Shown here piece by piece: positions 5,293 through 7,023 of a stretch of DNA of 7,023 bases. Under the pieces are notes generated by a model that had not been told where the DNA came from, did not search any database, and worked only from the letters and a program-made list of their open reading frames with translations. A program made the translations under genes and the position numbers. The first letter of the stretch is position 1. Every line of letters starts with the position of its first letter. Source of the stretch: Paracoccaceae bacterium (lineage in GTDB: Bacteria; Pseudomonadota; Alphaproteobacteria; Rhodobacterales; Rhodobacteraceae); the NCBI GenBank assembly GCA_007120685.1, contig SKNG01000353.1, forward strand, positions 1 through 7,023, given 5' to 3'.

Positions 5293-6846
5293 ATGGCTCA
5301 TCAGGCCCTCGACCAAGCCTTTCGCGCGCTGGTCGATGAACACGCCCCGGTCCGGCAGGCCGGGTCGGGCTTCATCTTCACCGAGGGGCCGATCTGGCAC
5401 CCGGTAGATCAACACCTGCTGTTTTCCGACATTCCGGGCGATGTGCGCCGGAAGCTGGACAGCGCGGGTGTGCAAGAGGTGCTGCGGCCCGCAAACATGG
5501 GCAATGGCATGACCCTGGACGCGGATCTGAACCTGCTGGTCTGCGAGCATGCCACAAGCTCGGTCGCCCGCTTTCGCCCGGACGGCACGCGCGAGGTGAT
5601 GTGCAGCCACTATCAGGGGCTGGAGCTGAACAGCCCCAACGATATCTGCGTGCATTCCGATGGCTCGGTCTGGTTCACCGATCCCTGGTATGGGCGGATG
5701 CCGGGTTTCGGGGTGGAGCGGCCGCGCGTGCTGGGCTGGCAGGGCGTGTTCCGCCTGCCCCCGGGCCACCCGCCCGGCGACGAGCCGGAACTGGTGGTGG
5801 AGCGTTTCACCTTCACCCAGCCGAACGGGCTGTGCTTCAGCCCTGACGAAAAGCGGCTCTATGTCAACGACACGGAACAGGCGAATATCCGTGTCTATGA
5901 CGTCGGCCCCGGGGGGAAGCTGTCGAACGGGCGGGTCTTCGCCAGCGGCATCCGCGACAGTCTGCTGCCGGGCGTGCCCGACGGGATGAAATGCGACGCC
6001 GAAGGCAATGTCTGGTGCTGCGCGCCGGGGGGCCTGTGGGTCTATGCGCCGGACGGGCGGCATATCGGCAAGGTCAGCATCCCGGAACTGGTGGCGAATT
6101 TCCACTGGGGCGGGCCGGACTGGCGCACGCTCTATGTCTGCGCCAGCACATCGGTCTATGCGCTGCCGGTGAAGGTGGGGCCGCGCAACGAGCCCTTCAT
6201 GCGCGCGCGCCCGGCCGCGGCGGCTGCGAGTGGGGACGAAGCGCTGCGGCTGGATCCGTCGCGCTGCGCGCTGATCATCCAGGACATGCAGAACGACGTG
6301 GTGATGGAGGGCGGCGCCTTTGCCGATTCGGGCAGCCCGGCGCATTGCCGCGAGCAAGGGGCAATCGCCAATATCGCGCGACTGGCCGAGCGGTGCCGGG
6401 CGCTGGGCGTGCCGGTGATCCATGTCTGGTTCATCCGCCGCCAGGATGCGCGCGACATGACGCTGAACGCGCCCTTGTTCGAGGGCTGTGTCGAGGCCGG
6501 CGCGCTGGTTGACGGCTCATGGGGCGCCGAGCCGGTGCCGGGGCTGGAAGCCCAGCCCGGTGACCATGTGGTGCGCAAGGCCCGGATGTCGGCCTGGGAG
6601 GGCACCGCCCTGGAACGGATCTTGCGCGCCGAGGGCCGCGATATCCTGATCCAGGCAGGCGCCTGGACCAACATGAGTATCGAGCACACGGCGCGGACCG
6701 GGGCCGACAAGGGCTATGTGATGGTCATCCCCGAGGATGGCTGTTCCACCATGAACGCCGACTGGCACCGCGCGAGCATCGATTATGCGATGCAGAACGT
6801 GGCCCTGGTCACCCGGACGCAGGACGTGATCGATGCGCTTGGCTGA
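5293..6846 (+). CDS. Fusion: SMP-30/gluconolactonase domain + isochorismatase-like domain
   Basis: One uninterrupted 517-residue frame joins two enzyme families. Residues about 27-302 form an SMP-30/gluconolactonase/LRE beta-propeller: TEGPIW with Glu31, NSPND (Asn116), FTDPWYG, QPNGLCFSPD with Asn178, and VPDGM with Asp230. Glu31, Asn178 and Asp230 match the metal ligands known in the family, which hydrolyses sugar lactones. An Ala-rich linker, RPAAAAASGDEALRL, spans 306-320. Residues about 324-517 form an isochorismatase-like hydrolase with Asp331 (IIQDMQND) and Lys429 (VVRKARMSAWEGT). The third catalytic position, normally Cys in the amidase members (TNxC), is Ser462 in WTNMSIEHTAR. The codon is AGT, clearly read. 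True isochorismatases also lack this Cys, so the domain may have shifted chemistry, be weakly active, or play a structural role. Each half has about the usual stand-alone length, so this looks like a genuine gene fusion. Both reactions and the substrate are unknown. Confidence 0.9.
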   Translation: MAHQALDQAFRALVDEHAPVRQAGSGFIFTEGPIWHPVDQHLLFSDIPGDVRRKLDSAGVQEVLRPANMGNGMTLDADLNLLVCEHATSSVARFRPDGTREVMCSHYQGLELNSPNDICVHSDGSVWFTDPWYGRMPGFGVERPRVLGWQGVFRLPPGHPPGDEPELVVERFTFTQPNGLCFSPDEKRLYVNDTEQANIRVYDVGPGGKLSNGRVFASGIRDSLLPGVPDGMKCDAEGNVWCCAPGGLWVYAPDGRHIGKVSIPELVANFHWGGPDWRTLYVCASTSVYALPVKVGPRNEPFMRARPAAAAASGDEALRLDPSRCALIIQDMQNDVVMEGGAFADSGSPAHCREQGAIANIARLAERCRALGVPVIHVWFIRRQDARDMTLNAPLFEGCVEAGALVDGSWGAEPVPGLEAQPGDHVVRKARMSAWEGTALERILRAEGRDILIQAGAWTNMSIEHTARTGADKGYVMVIPEDGCSTMNADWHRASIDYAMQNVALVTRTQDVIDALG

Positions 6847-6856
6847 GAGGGTGGAT

Positions 6857-6887
6857 GCCTCCGGCGGGCGTATTTGGGGCAAGATGA
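6857..6887 (+). repeat. 31-bp intergenic repeat, copy 2 (plus orientation)
   Basis: This is the second copy of the element at 2381-2411, now on the plus strand, differing only at repeat positions 13 (C for A) and 20 (G for T). It fills most of the 54-bp gap between the fusion gene and the dehydrogenase. Its purine-rich 3' end runs into the Shine-Dalgarno of the next gene. The two copies are inverted and about 4.4 kb apart. Confidence 0.85.
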
Positions 6888-6892
6888 GGGAG
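6886..6892 (+). promoter_or_regulatory. Shine-Dalgarno of the short-chain dehydrogenase, overlapping the repeat end
   Basis: GAGGGAG lies 8 bases before the ATG at 6901. Its first two bases are the last two of the repeat element, and the equivalent flank of copy 1 (minus strand) is also purine-rich. The repeat may therefore carry or favour a ribosome binding site at its 3' edge. Confidence 0.6.
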
Positions 6893-6900
6893 CGGACGCG

Positions 6901-7023
6901 ATGGGACGGTTGACGGGCAAGCGCGCGCTGGTGACGGCGGCGGGCGCGGGGATCGGGCGGGCTGCGGCCGAGGCTTTCGCGGCCGAAGGGGCCGAGGTGC
7001 TGGCCACCGATATCGACGAGGCC
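6901..7023 (+). CDS. Short-chain dehydrogenase/reductase (SDR), N-terminal fragment cut by window end
   Basis: Forty-one codons are visible, with no stop before the window edge. They encode the start of a classical SDR Rossmann fold: a GKRALVT strand, the nucleotide-binding TAAGAGIG (residues 12-19), a helix, and a second strand ending in LATDID. Asp37 at the end of the second strand is the usual mark of preference for NAD over NADP. The opening MGRLTGK and TAAGxGIG resemble the DHRS6-like branch, which includes 3-hydroxybutyrate-type and 2-keto-3-deoxy-L-fuconate-type dehydrogenases, but 41 residues are too few to decide. The Tyr-x-x-x-Lys active site lies outside the window. It is in the same direction as the hydrolases and may oxidise a hydroxy acid made by them. 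Confidence 0.85.
   Translation, partial: MGRLTGKRALVTAAGAGIGRAAAEAFAAEGAEVLATDIDEA

Noticed and set aside
3451..6423. Very long minus-strand open frame (990 codons) opposite the hydrolase genes
   Set aside because: It lies opposite four plus-strand genes with clear catalytic motifs and good start sites. Its predicted protein is a His/Arg/Ala-rich string without recognisable family motifs, typical of the antisense frame in GC-rich DNA.
6199..6846. Separate isochorismatase-like gene starting at Met303 of the fusion
   Set aside because: No stop separates the domains and no good Shine-Dalgarno precedes 6199. The frame is continuous through an Ala-rich linker, so one fused protein is the simpler reading.
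2381..6887. The inverted repeats as ends of a transposable cassette carrying 2447-6846
   Set aside because: The element occurs only in gaps, no transposase or target duplication is visible, and the enclosed VWA gene belongs functionally with the MoxR gene outside the pair. Chance placement of a dispersed repeat is more likely.
6847..6900. Rho-independent terminator after the fusion gene
   Set aside because: The GCCTCCGGC and CCTCCGGCGG segments allow only a weak, mismatched hairpin and no T-run follows; the next gene continues in the same direction with its own SD.

Overview
The window is GC-rich and coding almost throughout, with every supportable gene on the + strand. It looks like an alphaproteobacterium, most likely a member of the Rhodobacterales/Paracoccaceae. 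The grounds are composition, tight gene packing, the character of the proteins, and two copies of a 31-bp intergenic element of a kind I recall as common between genes in that group. The assignment is by eye, not by a search.

Layout. (1) Positions 1-1477 hold the end of one molybdopterin-binding polypeptide of the xanthine dehydrogenase/hydroxylase family, then a second polypeptide carrying the C-terminal molybdopterin-binding half. What is usually one chain of about 750 residues is therefore split in two, and the first part ends in a Pro/Ala/Gln-rich tail. (2) Positions 1477-3532 encode a MoxR-type AAA+ ATPase and a von Willebrand factor A (VWA) protein resembling CoxD and CoxE, the maturation pair of the CO dehydrogenase cluster. 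They are separated by 88 bp holding repeat copy 1 and a possible 31-codon relay ORF. (3) Positions 3529-6846 encode three hydrolases: a COG3618-type amidohydrolase, a metallo-beta-lactamase-fold lactonase-like enzyme, and a fusion of an SMP-30/gluconolactonase domain to an isochorismatase-like domain. (4) After repeat copy 2, a short-chain dehydrogenase starts at 6901 and runs off the window.

How the genes may work together (inference). Stop/start overlaps and short gaps suggest one transcription unit. A molybdenum hydroxylase would oxidise an unknown substrate, with the MoxR/VWA pair maturing it. Lactonase- or amidase-type enzymes would open or deacylate the products, and the dehydrogenase would oxidise an alcohol. 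The substrate cannot be read from the sequence.

The points most worth a second look are the lactonase-isochorismatase fusion, in which the usual nucleophilic Cys position reads Ser; the split molybdopterin subunit; the inverted pair of 31-bp repeats; and the relay ORF that appears to bridge the repeat inserted between the two maturation genes. No RNA gene, CRISPR array, insertion sequence or convincing terminator was seen, and no gene-free stretch exceeds 300 bp.
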